Position numbers and translations under genes: made by a program. Shown piece after piece: positions 39,301-52,400 of a DNA stretch of 64,000 bases. Every line of letters starts with the position of its first letter. Positions within the stretch are counted from its first letter, which is position 1. The notes beneath the pieces are model-generated. The model did no database searches and was not told where the DNA came from. It saw only the letters and a program-made list of their open reading frames with translations. This stretch comes from Ustulina deusta (taxonomy: Eukaryota; Ascomycota; Sordariomycetes; Xylariales; Xylariaceae): contig JAJNNX010000033.1 in assembly GCA_023159155.1 (NCBI GenBank), forward strand, positions 186,001-250,000, read 5' to 3'.

Positions 39301-40082
39301 GAAAACACAATTAACAATCGAGACGGTATATAGAACGGTTGGTTATATTATTAATCGTGGAGGCCGAACCCTACACTGGAGCCTTCTGGGCACCTATATC
39401 TACTACACCTCACGATTCAAGCTCGAAATTGTCTTGTGTTAACATCCATTGTCAGTGGACCGAGCCACGTCGACCTCCAGCATAAGGCAGACTCCTGAAT
39501 TCCTTTTCCTCTAAAAGCCTCTGCACACACAAAACTCGCGAAGACAAGCTAGAACCTCCTAGCCTATGGAGTGAGAGTGGGATATCGTTTATTCTTGCGC
39601 TTTATTGCCCTAACGCAATCCAGAATGGGCATGTCAACATACACATGGAGATCTCTCCCACGGCTGTCATCTCTTGGAAAAAACATACCGCTTTGCACTT
39701 GAATATGCCCTGTTCCCGTTAGCTAGGCCGACTTTGCACCTGTGCATGAAAATCCCATAGCTGAACTATACTTTTTATCCGTACCCGTTTCCCTTAAGGC
39801 CAGGTAATAATACTCCGACCAAGTGCCGACCCGCCCAAATACATGAATATGTTTTATACGTGATGATGTAATGAAATATACCTTGAAGAGGAGTGACATC
39901 CTCGTGATGGCGAGAAGACGTGCAAATGTAGACAAGCAATAGAATTGCAGTCGCCGGCCTTGAACATGTGACATCAAAATGGCCGACTTCAGAAACAAAA
40001 AATTACAGAGGTGATCGACTTGTGAGCCGAATTAATCAGCTCCATTGAATAAGGGGAGATAATGAACGTGATTGATTAGAAC
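36370..40082. other. Intergenic region, no gene supported
   Basis: This 3.7-kb gap lies between the CIA30 gene and the 3' end of the SREBP gene. A plus-strand frame at 37193-37519 reads as fairly plausible protein near its end, but opens with GTG, has its first ATG only at 37322 and matches no family I know. The rest shows nothing notable. Confidence 0.55.
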
Positions 40083-43000
40083 CTATGAACCGCATCCGCA
40101 ACAAGGAGGGTCAATTGTTCCAGCTGTGCTCTCCAACTCTGGCTCCGGCTCCGGCTCCGGCTCTGGATCTGGGTCTGATATAGTCCCGTAGTCACTTTCA
40201 GTGTCACTCATGCTGCCGTAGCCGGTATCAGTGTCGAAATTCATCCCAACAATGACACGAGTGACAGCAAGGCATCGGCCAACAATTCGATGCCTGATTT
40301 CAGGCTCAAGAGCGCACTCCTTCCCCGTCCATATTCTTAAATGACCAGAAAGTCGTTCAAGCGTGCTGGCACAGGCTTCGGCGGCAAATTCGTGTTTAGC
40401 AAGGCGATCCATTAGCTTGTAGGCTGCTGTGTAGCCGAGGAGACCCATATCACTCGCAGGCTTAATTTGACTGATCACGCCGTAGATATTGACGGGTTCG
40501 TCTGGTGGTGAATATTTCTGGAGATGTGCAATGGCCATAGCGCATAGCAAGGAAGTGCGAAGTTCGGTTGTGATGACTAGAGAAGATGGTAGTTCCTTTA
40601 ACGGGGTGGGTGGTGATTCGTGGCTGGGCGTGCCTGACGCGTCGTTCGACGTGAGGACTGCCGTTACTGGGCCAATGGCTTGCAACGCAGCAACGATATT
40701 GATACTTCGCTTTTCATCAGAGAGCAAAGCTCGCGTGACTAACGCACGCTGTTGGGCTACAGACCCAATTGGTGCGGTTCGAATGGCAAGAGACACTTCA
40801 TGTTCGATGTGTAGAGCGGTGTCATTAGCCTCATCTTCGGAAGTGAGAAGGCTCATGGTTAGTACACCTTGCAATGTCATGCTGGACCACCAGGCAGCTA
40901 CAGCATCCATGGGTGATCGGACCGCCGGGTCATCTATGACGGTGGCCATGCCATCGACACTACCGATCGCATTGTACTCGGTAGCGCGGTTCCAGGCCAG
41001 ATTGTGGGCTCGCTGAATAATGGTAGAGTTTAAAACTTCGTCACAATCTTGCTCTAGTAAAGCCGCCAAATGATCAGGAAGGTCGTCATCTGGGCACTCC
41101 TGCCCATTTCGTCGCAGCTGGGTAATAAGCCGATTTAATTGTTTAGCTTCGTTCCACTTCGATCTTGCCACTTTCGCGGCAATCACTTGTACACCCGTCT
41201 GTACTCCGGTTAAGCCAAGCTCCCATAACAAGACACGGATATGTAATGCCTTGAGCATGAGACGGAGAGGAGTCGTTGGTAATGTAGCAGAAGCAAGCAG
41301 TGTTAAAGTTAACCTGCTCTTACTGATCTCAACATCACCGCCTGCCAATTGGGCATCAAGAGCAATTGCCCAGGCTTTGACACGAGCAATCTCTTGCTCC
41401 TCGGTCAGCCCTGTTAGCATCTGATATCCGTGTACACCAATAAGGTTCCTCATGCTAAGCTTGACGGTCTTGAGGCCTAGGGCTGCCGCTTCTAGGAAGA
41501 AATTATGGCGTGGTACCCAAACAGTTTGAACGGCTGTAAGCCATGCCTGTCGACGCACATGGATGGGAGAAGCGAGCGAGGGCGCTGCCTTCGGGGCTGC
41601 TGTAATTTGTTTGGATTGCTTTGGATTTGGTGGTTTCGGGTCCATGAGTGAAGGCATGAGAGCCCACCAGAGACTGCACAATAGCAAGACCACCTTAATT
41701 GAGTAAATAACTCGGGCTCCATGTATGGAATATCCCATGAAATTAACGCTCAGATTCGATGTGAGGAATTTGAGTAGGTGTATTGGTAGAGCGAAAAGAC
41801 CGCGACCTTCGGGGGTCTCGTTGCTTTGCTCATTCTCACGAACGGCCTCTAGCAGCATGAGACCGGCTAGGGAGCCAACCATCAATTTACCAAAGTACGG
41901 AGTGGCATTTTGCCAGCCTCCCGCCTGCATTTGTTGTTGATGCTGGTGGATTTGCTGCTGACGTACTAGGGCAGGATTTGGTCTGAACGTCTGTTGTGGG
42001 ACTGGATAGGGTTGTCCTGCGGCCAGCTGTGCAGCGATGATACGTTTCATGTCGTCTGGTACTTGAATCATGCCCTGCGGATCCGATCGACTGGGCGTGC
42101 CCATAGGTGAGGGTGCAAAGGTAGTCGACTCTTGAGGATACGTGGTAGGCGTAGGCGGTGCATGCTGCTGATGAGGACTGATTGTACCGTTCATGGCCCC
42201 TGACATGAAAAGTTTTTCGAAAGCAGCAATTCGTTGCTGCATAGCTGCATTTTCATCCATGAGCCGTGAGTTACGCTTCTCCAAATGGCGAATATACTCG
42301 GTGGCTTTACTCAGGACCTGCGTAAAGTTTAGCATTAACGCCCACGTTTAGACGAAGCTCCGCAGACTTACCGTTGCTTTGTTGAGCTTATGAGCGGGCG
42401 TCAGCCCGTGTAACTCCTCCCGGTCTTCAGTGGTATCTTCGCCTCGCGCACTCTTCGACATAATCCGTAGACTGGGCACACTATCTCGCAAAGCTGCTAT
42501 CTTATCATTGAGATTGGTGCGATATCTCTTCTCAATCATATTGTGGGCCGTCTTTTTAACGGGTTGGTGAGTATCATCGTCATCGTCATCATCGTCGTCT
42601 TCAGCCGACGACTTCCGTTTGCGAGTGTTTGGCTTCTCAAAATCCCTCAGGCCTTCAGGCGAAGAAGACATCGACGACTTGCCTGCTCCACCAGTAGAGT
42701 CGGGGCTCGGTTCGCTCCGGGGAGAATGATACGGTATTGTCGGAGGCATAGCGATTTTCTGCAACCTCTGCCGTTGCTCTTCACTCAGCAAGTTGACGGT
42801 TGACTGGGGCATAACAGGACGGGCCTGCGCAACATCGGGAGAGGCGACAGGAGTCGTCATTGCGTAGGCAGAAGGGCCGGGTTCGTTCATGGAGGGCGGC
42901 GGCAATGGCACAGGGTGGCGGGGAAGGCCGTCCTGCATTGGTATTTGCTGATTCATATTCCATCCTTCTTGATAAAACGAGTTGGCATCATAGGTGTCGT

Positions 43001-43178
43001 ATGGAGGGGTATCTTGGAAAGGCCAGCTCGAGTCGTTGAAAAACTGCTGATCATCGCTAGTTGTATTCAGTGTGTCGCCGTTCCCACCACCAGCACTGGT
43101 GCTGGCACCTTGGTAGTACGAAGAGTTAGAGCCGTCGAGGCCAAAGAGGCCTGAAGTTTCCTCCCGACGATCTGTCAT
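40083..43178 (-). CDS. Sterol regulatory element-binding protein (SREBP), SrbA/Sre1-like bHLH factor
   Basis: This is a membrane-tethered bHLH transcription factor; fungal orthologues control ergosterol synthesis, hypoxia adaptation and azole response after proteolytic release from the ER. Exons are 43178-42372 and 42317-40083, with one 54-bp intron inside the bHLH, giving 1013 residues. The basic region [16 protein letters not shown] (about residues 212-227) has the Tyr replacing Arg that is diagnostic of SREBPs. Helix 2 runs across the splice (LNKAT then [16 protein letters not shown]). Two hydrophobic segments lie at about 412-428 ([18 protein letters not shown]) and 474-493 ([19 protein letters not shown]), as expected for the ER hairpin. 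The large C-terminal region matches the fungal DUF2014-type domain, and the protein ends with a (Glu-Pro)n run and a Cys-rich tip. An acidic poly-Asp tract precedes the bHLH. The start is the ATG at 43178; the frame extends upstream only through non-ATG codons. Confidence 0.94.
40138..40166. repeat. GGCTCC hexamer repeat coding for Glu-Pro
   Basis: Tandem six-base units in the last exon of the SREBP gene encode the alternating Glu-Pro run near the C terminus. The in-frame unit makes length polymorphism likely. Confidence 0.75.
42573..42599. repeat. Imperfect ATC/GTC trinucleotide repeat coding for poly-Asp
   Basis: On the minus strand this encodes a run of nine Asp residues just upstream of the SREBP bHLH domain. 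Confidence 0.8.
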
Positions 43179-46100
43179 GCTGATGCGATCACCAGATGCG
43201 GGCGTGGTTCGACATAGGTCAGGTCTGGAGGAAAGGAAGCCCAACAGCGAATCGACAGGCAGGGGGGCTCTCCGCCACTCCTGTCACCAACGAAGGAGGA
43301 AGAAGGGTTGGGGGGGTCTTGGGGGGTGGATTGATAGGGCGGGGGAGTGGTTCACGATCGTGATTTGCTGTCGGTGGCCTGGTGGCCTGATTCACGATGT
43401 CGGCTGGCGGGCGTATGGATACCTAGGTAGGCGGACACCGAGTGACTGGCACCGCTGGTGATATAAGATAAGGTGAAGTGCGGGCGACTAGTGTAAGGTA
43501 AGCATGTAATGATGGTGTGGGTAGTGGTCCGGTGTTGGGGACCAGGAGGAACGCGAAAATGAAATAAAAAACGAACAATCGAAGAAACGGGAAGGTCAGC
43601 TTAATCCTCCGAGAGGCGAAAGAGTCAGGGTATGGTCACACCAAACGGGGTTGGAGAGGTATGGCGAAGAAGGAGAAGAGAAGTACGGCAGGTATGTATT
43701 GCGAGGTATTGAGGAGTGAGTGAGCGAGCAAGCGAGTACGTAGTGAGAGGAAGAAGCTGAAGGGCCGGAAAGCTTGGTACGCGACGCCAAGGCCCCGAAG
43801 GCTAATGCTGTGCTGTGTGCGCTATCTAGTGTACGCTAGGTCGACTACACTAAGTCTCGGTTTCCTCAACGCTTCGCAGAATTAAAAACACATCTACCTC
43901 GGATAGGCAATCGCTCCATACCTTCTGTCTATATCTACCTAGCGTCGTGCAGACACAAGCCTGCTCGTGGTGCGTCAGTCTCCGGAGCACAAGATCTCGA
44001 TGGATGCGATTCTGAAATTGTGTGTGCAGGCAGTATCCCCGTTGCTTGCGTAGTTAGACGGGTAATGCTGAGGATCTGTGTAGATAGGGATTGGTGTGGG
44101 CAGGTGGACGGACGGGTCGGTAGGTCGCTAAAAAAAAAGTATGCCAGGGCAATCAAGAAATAACATCAAGCTCGACGCGCATGGCAGATCGGCTCAACTA
44201 TCGCCCACTTCCCAGAGGCGAAAGTGCCAAAGTGCCAAAGTGCCAAAGTCGCTGTGCAGGCCGTTGGGAGAGTACCTATTCGCCAGGATGTGGCATGTGT
44301 GTCGGGAAGGTGGACGGATGGATGCTGCAGTCTGGACAACGCGCCAGCGATCAGATCATACGATGGCGGAATACATCGGACCCTCCTGACTGAGACACTA
44401 GGACCGGCTTGCGACTTGCGACCCCTCTCTTTCTCTCTCTCTCTCTCGCCTCTCCTTGCCGCTCCTCGCCGCGGGCTGGGCCGTTTTTTCCTGAAGTGTA
44501 CACTACACCCACTACGTGCTGAGCCTATGCACTACTGTACAGCACTAGGTAGGTGCCGTATGCATACTCTCCACGACATTCGACGATGCACTAGGTAGAT
44601 ACGGCATACTATGACCATTTGGTGTTAATACTAGTAAGGAGTTAGCCACTTCTAGCCACCTCGCCACCGTAATCATTAATCATTACCTATGTATATAAGG
44701 ACTGCTAAAGCCACGTTCTTGGTATCCAAGGTTCGGAGCACTCCGCCAGTACACTAGAACAATGTGCAGGGTGCTAAATTTACAAGTTAAGTTTTTTTTT
44801 TCACTTTAGGTAGCATTTTTAGCGTGCCATGCTCCATGCACGGACAATCAGCTAATTAGCACACTACCTGCGGGATCTATCTCGGTTAGGGATTTCATAC
44901 GCTGCCCAGCGCCTATGTACTTACAGACAATGCAGGTGTAGTGTACACGTGTAAGATAGGCAAATGCAACAGTCTGCTGCCTCTCTTCCTATTCTCTATG
45001 TAGTGATTTGCTAGGCAGTCAAAGTCAAATGAGACAATGACATAATAATTAAATTAAACGAACAAACAGTATCTCGAAACATTGCAGTGTACGAGCATGT
45101 CATTGCTTTGTTGCATCCGGTCCACGGTCCAGACCAATCGGGATTCGCCTTTTGCCTCTCCCGTTTTTTTATGGCCAATTAGACTACCCTAGGTACTTAG
45201 CATTTGTGCTGTACATGTAAGTCTTATGTGCTGTATAACCATTCAATAATTCCGTGATAGTGATTGTAGGCCAGCTGAACGATCACAGTAGGTACACTAA
45301 CTAGATACTTGGAAATTCCACTGGGTGTCGCCCTGGGATTTTCCATACGGCCGAGATATTATCTTGGTCCTATTGCCAAACTTGTGGCTAGACCTGGGGA
45401 GCCATAGTAAGTAATAACTGGGTGGTCTGATCATGTCGGGTTTTTCAAGCCTCAATTCAATACAGCTTAAAACGAGCCCTCAGCTTACTGAGTGCAATCC
45501 TCTCTCCGTGGCAATTTACATACTGTTGCTAGTAGTAGAGGCAGTAGGAATGAGGCTTGCGGCTAACGGATGTAGCATCGCCTTAAAACTAGCATTCACT
45601 AGATTCTAGTTACTAATATTTAGCTGCGATCTGTTGCTTCGCATCATCATCCTAATGTAATCTGTCAGCTCCGTAACGCATCTCTGGATACGAAGGATAT
45701 ATGTACATACCTACATATCTGGAGGACCCCTAGAGAGATATACATCAATACGCGTCTTAGGGGTTTTTTCTTTTCTTCTTTCGGGTATAGGTACCAATTC
45801 CTCGATAGCCACTCTGCTGTGGGATATATCGGGATGATTTAAAACGACATCGGTGTTTCAGCAATGCATAGACAAACTCGTAATCAAACAGATGGTAATG
45901 TGCAAAGACTATCCACTTCTCACAACCAAGATAGAAAGACTGCCTCCGTGTTTTAGGTCTGGTCCTTGTGTAAGTTGTCAAAAAATAATTTGTCTATTGA
46001 AGACAGCGCATCTATACTAGGTAGTGCTGTGATGACAACCCAAGAAATAATCAGCTGATAGATAATATACATTGACTCCCTCCCCCGTGGTATAAGTGTG

Positions 46101-46284
46101 ATAAATCATTTCCTCAATCCTGCCCGAAATTCCAGCTCAGCCGGTTGGTAAACCCTCAAAAGCATAACCCCGTGTCGATCATTGCAACATCATCATTACA
46201 CCCGTGTCTTCCAATACCAATAGTACCTCCTGCCTGTAGTATCTCGAAAGTCATATCAGCATCGTCAATTCTTGCACCCGTCAA
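43179..46284. other. Intergenic region upstream of the SREBP gene
   Basis: This 3.1-kb gap contains the SREBP promoter and leader. It holds G-rich DNA at about 43300-43350, an 8-bp tandem repeat at 44221-44249 and a (CT)n tract at about 44424-44447. The part about 44600-46280 is AT-richer and without a supported gene. The length is generous for a promoter and fits a heavily regulated gene, but I cannot name sites. Confidence 0.55.
44221..44249. repeat. 8-bp tandem repeat (AAAGTGCC)3
   Basis: Three perfect copies and part of a fourth, about 1 kb upstream of the SREBP start codon. Confidence 0.8.
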
Positions 46285-47856
46285 CTACCACATGTCATCC
46301 GAGCTCTGCACCATCTGCATTGTTGGCGTCTTCGGCTGTAGTTGCTTCATCCGCTTCCGATCAGCCTTGGTTACTAGTGATGGTGTGACTGGCACCACAG
46401 GTGAGAACGGCTGATATGGCGTGTAGGGAACAGGCGCACCCGTCCAAGGCGTCCGCGCACCAGGAGATAAGGGTATCGTTCGTTCAAATGTTGTTTGCCT
46501 CGTAGTTTGTGCCGATGGCGAACTTAATGCTGGCTCATAAGCACGGAGAGGAAGTGTACCTCCTGTGCGGACGGCCGAGGGAGCGTTGGGCCGGGAGAAC
46601 GATTGCCCGGGTCTGGGTGACGTTGGGAATGTAGCTCCAGGCTTTGGAGAGCTTGGGAGCGAAGGAAATCGAGTCATGTTGGGCTTGGGCGAGCTGGGCA
46701 GGCCGACAAGTGGTGTCGTCGATCGCTCAGAGGTCGCCGACACTGGATCTACCTCAGTCGGCGCCTGAGAATCATAGCGGGAGTGACCGAACTGAGCGCC
46801 GAGACGCTCATCTATGCTTTGCGTGCTCTCTGGCGATAGATCTGGAGGGGTGATGGGTGCCACTGGCCCCGCATGCCTGCTGTGTTGCAAGTATGCAGGT
46901 TGATCCGTGGGGATAGGTGGTGGCGAGGCGGGCGCATAGTGTCGAGGAGGGATTACATTCATCTCCTCACCATCCTGTCGCGGGAAGGTTCCTGACATGG
47001 GCGTCATCATGGGGGAGGATATACTAATGCCCTTCACGCTTTTTTTCCTCGGAGACTTGAGAACTGATAAGATGGAAGAGGCCCGAGACTGCTTCTCGGG
47101 TTTATCCTGTCCAAGTTCTAAATTTGCAGGCTTGTTTTTGCCTCTCTTCAAGATGCTCGGCTTCGGCGAGGCCGCCATTGGGAATTGTTTGGCTAGGGGA
47201 GTCGGCGGCTGTTCGATGGGCGTGCCAGCCTCCTTGGCAGCCTCTTGCTCCAGCACGTATTTATACATCTCTTCTAGTTGCTGTTGCGCCATTTCGCGGT
47301 CCGCAGCGACGACTCTCTGGTCTACTCGAGGATTGATGCCAAGTGTGCTTGTCGAATAGGTTGAAAAGGAGCCAGAAAAGGTATACGGGTTCTGACCTTG
47401 CTCTTCTGGAGGAGTTGGGTATGAGAAGTTTTTGATGGGCGACTTAGGTGTCTGAGGAGGATAAGGGTACGGGTAATTTTGAGAATTGTCCCCTGGTTTG
47501 ACTCCTGGAGGAAACGCAAACTGATACCCGTATTCCTCGTAGGTATCTAGTCCTGCTTCTCCCGCTGTTATACGCTTGCGACGGGTCTTTGCGAGTGATA
47601 GTAGGATCGCTGCAACAACGACGATTGATAAGGCATATGCGCCTACGATGCCACCAACCTGAGCTGGAAGGTAGGCTGGATTGCGAAGCGCCCCGGCAGA
47701 CAATGGAGGACCGTCCTCTGGAGACGGGGCTGGATCGAAATAGTTTGAGTATACGGTGAGGTCAGGTGTCGCAGAACAGAGAGGAATGAAAACTAGGGAG
47801 GTTAAAAGCAGAGAAAAATCAAGTAAGGGAGGCGCGCTATAAAGCCCCGGGTGCAT
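46285..47856 (-). CDS. Single-pass membrane protein with a long Pro/Ser-rich tail, function unknown
   Basis: This is a single open frame of 523 residues starting with ATG at 47856. The N terminus has a signal-peptide-like hydrophobic segment (about residues 11-28, FSLLLTSLVFIPLCSATP) and a short extracytoplasmic stretch of about 40 residues. One transmembrane helix follows at about 67-88 (VGGIVGAYALSIVVVAAILL), with the stop-transfer cluster KTRRKR. The remaining 430 residues are Pro/Ser/Thr-rich and probably disordered, with basic patches (KSPRKKSVKG), repeated LPSSPKPG/FPTSPRPG-like strings and a C terminus ending QSSDDMW. The layout suggests a type I protein of the plasma membrane or endomembrane with a cytosolic tail open to phosphorylation. 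I recognise no catalytic domain and do not know its function. The composition is protein-like throughout, so I am confident that it is a real gene. Confidence 0.82.
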   Translation of the reverse strand: MHPGLYSAPPLLDFSLLLTSLVFIPLCSATPDLTVYSNYFDPAPSPEDGPPLSAGALRNPAYLPAQVGGIVGAYALSIVVVAAILLSLAKTRRKRITAGEAGLDTYEEYGYQFAFPPGVKPGDNSQNYPYPYPPQTPKSPIKNFSYPTPPEEQGQNPYTFSGSFSTYSTSTLGINPRVDQRVVAADREMAQQQLEEMYKYVLEQEAAKEAGTPIEQPPTPLAKQFPMAASPKPSILKRGKNKPANLELGQDKPEKQSRASSILSVLKSPRKKSVKGISISSPMMTPMSGTFPRQDGEEMNVIPPRHYAPASPPPIPTDQPAYLQHSRHAGPVAPITPPDLSPESTQSIDERLGAQFGHSRYDSQAPTEVDPVSATSERSTTPLVGLPSSPKPNMTRFPSLPSSPKPGATFPTSPRPGQSFSRPNAPSAVRTGGTLPLRAYEPALSSPSAQTTRQTTFERTIPLSPGARTPWTGAPVPYTPYQPFSPVVPVTPSLVTKADRKRMKQLQPKTPTMQMVQSSDDMW

Positions 47857-49422
47857 GGTGTAGTGTAATACCGATCTTCATAGAATATCACCATATCACA
47901 AGACCTTATCCCCAAGTTCACGCAGGACCTCCTAGCGGTTCAATCGAAACACTTATTGCTAGAGAATTGACCAGGTCAACCACAGATTGGGAGGACAAAG
48001 GGTATATAGCGGCTGGTGAAGTTCGGTAGTGTGTCGTCGAGGTGGGCCGCGGAGGACGATGCTCACATATCACGATTAACGCTGGGCTGTGAACCGGCCT
48101 CTCACTCGTCGAACCGGCCAGGCTGTCGGGGGCACATGCGTGACAGCCCCCAGAAAAGCGCCCAGTCAGCGTGATGAGATGCCATGTCCGATCACAGTGA
48201 CCAATATGGCGGGCGGGAGTTGACCGCTTCCCACGACTCTGGTTGGATGGAAGATCTAGGATGGCAGGGGAGGTTAAGCGCCGACGAGTTGAACTACGGA
48301 GCTGATTGGCGATCAACGCATGCAGCATCGCCGCGAACCCCGCCAGACCACTCGTTGCCCAGCCCCCTCGACCGGCTGTGGTGTAGTAGCGACTCTCAGC
48401 CTATACATAGTAGGTAAGTATGCTACCGGTCCTTTGCCTTCGCGTTGTGCCTGGTGGGTTGTATTTGGTATTTGTGCATGATATTCCCCATTCTTTCTAT
48501 TTGCGATACCACCGATTGCCTTCGCACCTTAGGATTTGTTCCGTATTAGTACTGTTGTGTCCTGCAGGTGCCAGAATAGCGGTGATAGCCTGCGATGTTC
48601 TGTGCGATGGAATGATTCCATGCATTATCATCCTGTTCTATACCTCTCTAAAGCCTACCTATCACAATTTGCCTACCAATCAGGATTCCAAGCATCACTC
48701 CGGAAGTGTGACTTCACCGAGAGCGTACATTTTGCATTTGTGATAAAGATAGGGAAGACACAAACTATAGGCATATGGTGTGCCAATGGAAACTTTCGAA
48801 AACAACTCGATTAAATGTAGAAGTTGGATACGGTACCGTCTGACTCCCGCAGGTGATGATGGGCGGTGTTATGGACGAATGGCCTGAAAGGTGGGAAAGC
48901 TTCGGGGGTAGTACATGTACCTGGCTAGCATGGGTAAAGCGTACCAACCAAATGGACCGTGATGGATGTGCGGTCACCAGGTCGGCAGGTACCTACTTAC
49001 TACTCGTATATCCCTTTAAAGGAACCTTAAGCTTCGCTAGGCTAAGTACCTCCTACCTAGGTAGGGAGCCCTCAATGGCTTGTGCGTGCTTCAGCCACAA
49101 AACATACGCCACATCGACATATACACGAGGAATCATCATGCGCCTGGGTGTGAAACAGCAACTTGACAAAACGGATTCTTTGGACACCCGGCTCAATCCA
49201 GTCCTCCAAGCGGATTGCGAATTTCATTGAATGCTTCGAACGTGCAACGAGTTGAGGGGGTTGGGCTTGGCTTTCTATGTCACATGATACCGTGTCTGCT
49301 GGGACCCCGTTGCGCGTCATACCCCAGCCTCGACGCGTCGACACGCTGGAGCGCCTTAAAGTCGGCCTAATCCATCTACCAGACAAATATTGCGCCTGGG
49401 TCTGCCTCAAGCGTGCTAGATC
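47857..49422. promoter_or_regulatory. Shared upstream region of the membrane protein and helicase genes
   Basis: This 1.57-kb region separates two divergently transcribed genes and must contain both promoters. Clusters of CTAGGTAGG/TACCTAC motifs lie at about 48988-49065. No TATA box or named site was identified. Short open frames inside have no support. Confidence 0.45.
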
Positions 49423-52400
49423 ATGACATTGACAAATGGAACCGACATATTTAAATCGCTGAATAAGGCCCAATGCCGTGCCGTCAGCTCCGAAGCCGCA
49501 ACGGTAGCCATACTGGCCGGACCCGGGAGCGGAAAGACACATACGCTCACCTCGAGAGTTGTTTGGCTCATTGATCATGCTGGAATACAACCGCAGGATG
49601 TTCTTGTCGCCACTTTCACCAACAAAGCGTCCAATGAGATGAAAGCCCGCATTGGACATGCTCTTGGTGACGGACGGGAAAGGAGTGTCATCATCGGCAC
49701 CTTTCACAGCATTGCTCGTCGTTATCTCGTCAAATATGGCCAGCGCATTGGGTTAGACCCCAAATTTGGTATTGCAGATGACTCAGATTCGAGGGGGGTT
49801 ATCACCCGGATTTGCAAGAGATTGGACACGCATTTAGACCCTCCCTTGGCTCGTGCTTGGATCAGCAAACGCAAAGCCAAGGGCACATCAGATGAGCACA
49901 CTGTTACCGACAAAAAGGGCCGAAGTGTCGAGTCGCAAGCCCTAGAGAGATGCTTCGAGGAGTATCAGAGCCAGCTTGAGCGGTCAAACTTGCTCGACTA
50001 CGATGATCTTCTCGTGCGTTGCGTCGAGCTTCTTCGCAAGTTCCCGCAGTGCGTCTCCAACATCCAAACGGTCTTAATCGACGAGTATCAAGATACCAAT
50101 GGAGTGCAGTACGATCTCATGAAACTGTTTGCGCAAAAATACCGGAGGGTCACCGTTGTTGGAGACCCGGATCAGAGTATTTATGGATGGCGGTCGGCAG
50201 AGATAAAAAATCTGCACCGGCTACTCCGTGACTACCCCGGAACCGACGAGATCTCCTTGGAGGAGAACTACAGGTCCTCAAGCTGTATTTTGGATACTGC
50301 GTTGAAAGTTATTCAACAAGATCAAGAACGATACAAGAAGGTGCTTTTACCAGTACGCGACAAAGGAACACGACCAGTTCTTCGAAAACTAAAAAATTCA
50401 ACCGACGAAGCGGACTGGATCGTGTCCGAGATAAAGCGAATACGGTTGTTGTCAGGAAACATGATAGGTTTTGACGATTTCGCAATATTGCTTCGGTCGG
50501 CAGCCTTATCTAGACACGTCGAATCAACACTCGGACGGGAAGGTATTGCTTACAGAATGGTTGGTATGTGCTATTTATATTGACGCTTCGGCAATATCAC
50601 CTGAATAACGGCTCTCTAGGCGGTTTCAAGTTCTACGAACGTACTGAAATCAAAATATTATTGGATTACATGCGAATCATCCACCAGCCAGATAATAATG
50701 ATGCTTTCGCGCGTATCATTAATGTTCCTAAACGAGGCATCGGCGAAGTCACCATCAAAGCTCTCTTAGAAGAAGCTGAAAAGACATCCATGAGTCTCTG
50801 GAAACTCGTTGACAAGCATTGCCGAGGCCAACGCAGAGCAAAGACTAACATTCGACAGCAAACTGAGAATGCCCTTAGCGGAAGTTTGATAAAGCCGCTT
50901 AACAATCTGCGGGAGCGGGTGCGTTTAGACGCTGGACTTGGTACACGGATGAACTTGGTGGAGCTGATCCAGAAACTGGTTCGCGATCTCAAGTTCGAGG
51001 ACTATCTAGAAGCGACTTACGGTGATGAATTCGAGTCGAGGTGGGCTAATGTGCAGGAGTTTGTCACGCTTGCTGAAGAGTTCATGCGTCAGAGTCAGGT
51101 AGATGACGATGCTCTCCCTACGATCGATGGGGTTGCACAAGCATCTGAAGACGATCTCCTCGCTAAGTTTCTCTCAAACATTTCATTGGCGTCCGACAAA
51201 CAAACTGAAGACAAAGATCAGGAGGGAAAGCCTCTCGTGACAATCTCTACCATACATGCTGCGAAAGGTCTCGAATGGCCTGTTGTCTTCATCCCCGCCG
51301 TCTATAATGGGTCTATACCACACATACGAGCTGAAGACCAGAATGAAGAACGTCGTTTGCTCTACGTGGCGATGACAAGAGCCAAGGCCCTCCTTTACCT
51401 AAGCTGCCCGCAAAATATTGCAAGTGGTGGTGGGAAAACCGCCGAGCTCTCGTCGTTTATTGATCTCCTACCATCTTCCACATTCCTTCCAAAAGGACCG
51501 TCGTTCGACCGGCCCATAATGTCCTCGGTAGCTAAGATTCTGAGCCGGGAATTGCCTCCCGACAGTGTCATCTACAAGGGTATCCCTTCTATGACAGCAC
51601 CAGAAGATAATCTCTTCCCAGTCGATCCCAATAAACCATTCAGTTCTCACACTCCGGACGAGGCAAGCCACGGCGCATGGCCCCGCAAACGACAGAAACT
51701 TCAACAGCCCGCTAAGAGCGTCCAGGTAGCAGAAGAGTCAGTAGAGGGTTGGGCCACGCCGTACAAGACAACGATGCAAAAAGCGGCCTCTTTCACCGTC
51801 CCCCATTCGGCCGGCTTCACCACGGCCGGGGCGCATATGGCCAATGTCGCAGCCGCGGAAGCCATTAGACCAGCGCCGCCACCAGCTCAGAGCGCCCCGA
51901 GAAGAACGACAAGTAATCGCCCTCCCAACCAGAGAAGTTTGCTAGGCTACGGCTACGGCATCACGAATCACGACAAGTCCAAGGAGTCTCCCCTCGATCT
52001 CGCGACAACTAACGCACCATCTCTTCCAAAACGGACCTTCTCGGCGCCAGCGCCGCCTCCATACGCCCGCCGTCGCGCGATCCATAGCAACAACGAGTAC
52101 CGACTGCCCACTCCCGCCGCGCCAACCATCGACCCGGCATTAGCGGCCCACAAGCTGGGCGCAGGGAAGCTGCCATCCAGCAAGCCGCCGCCGACGCGCC
52201 GCGACGAACGTCCCTCAAAGCCGTATTCGTGCTTCTCGAGCTCGCCGCCCCGGCCGTCTGCCGAGCCTTCCACGTCTATCCCCGTCGGCCCGAAGAGCGG
52301 GAGCGAGAACACACAAAAGGCGTCGACGGAGAAAGAAGACGTCTCCCCGGACGACCCCAGACGGCCCGCGGCCAACTTCCACGCCACGACTGTCGCGGGA

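Noticed and set aside
40489..41016. 175-codon plus-strand frame inside the SREBP gene
   Set aside because: Antisense shadow of the SREBP C-terminal domain.
49072..49707. 211-codon minus-strand frame overlapping the helicase start
   Set aside because: It overlaps the strongly supported helicase exon in antisense and has no recognisable motif.
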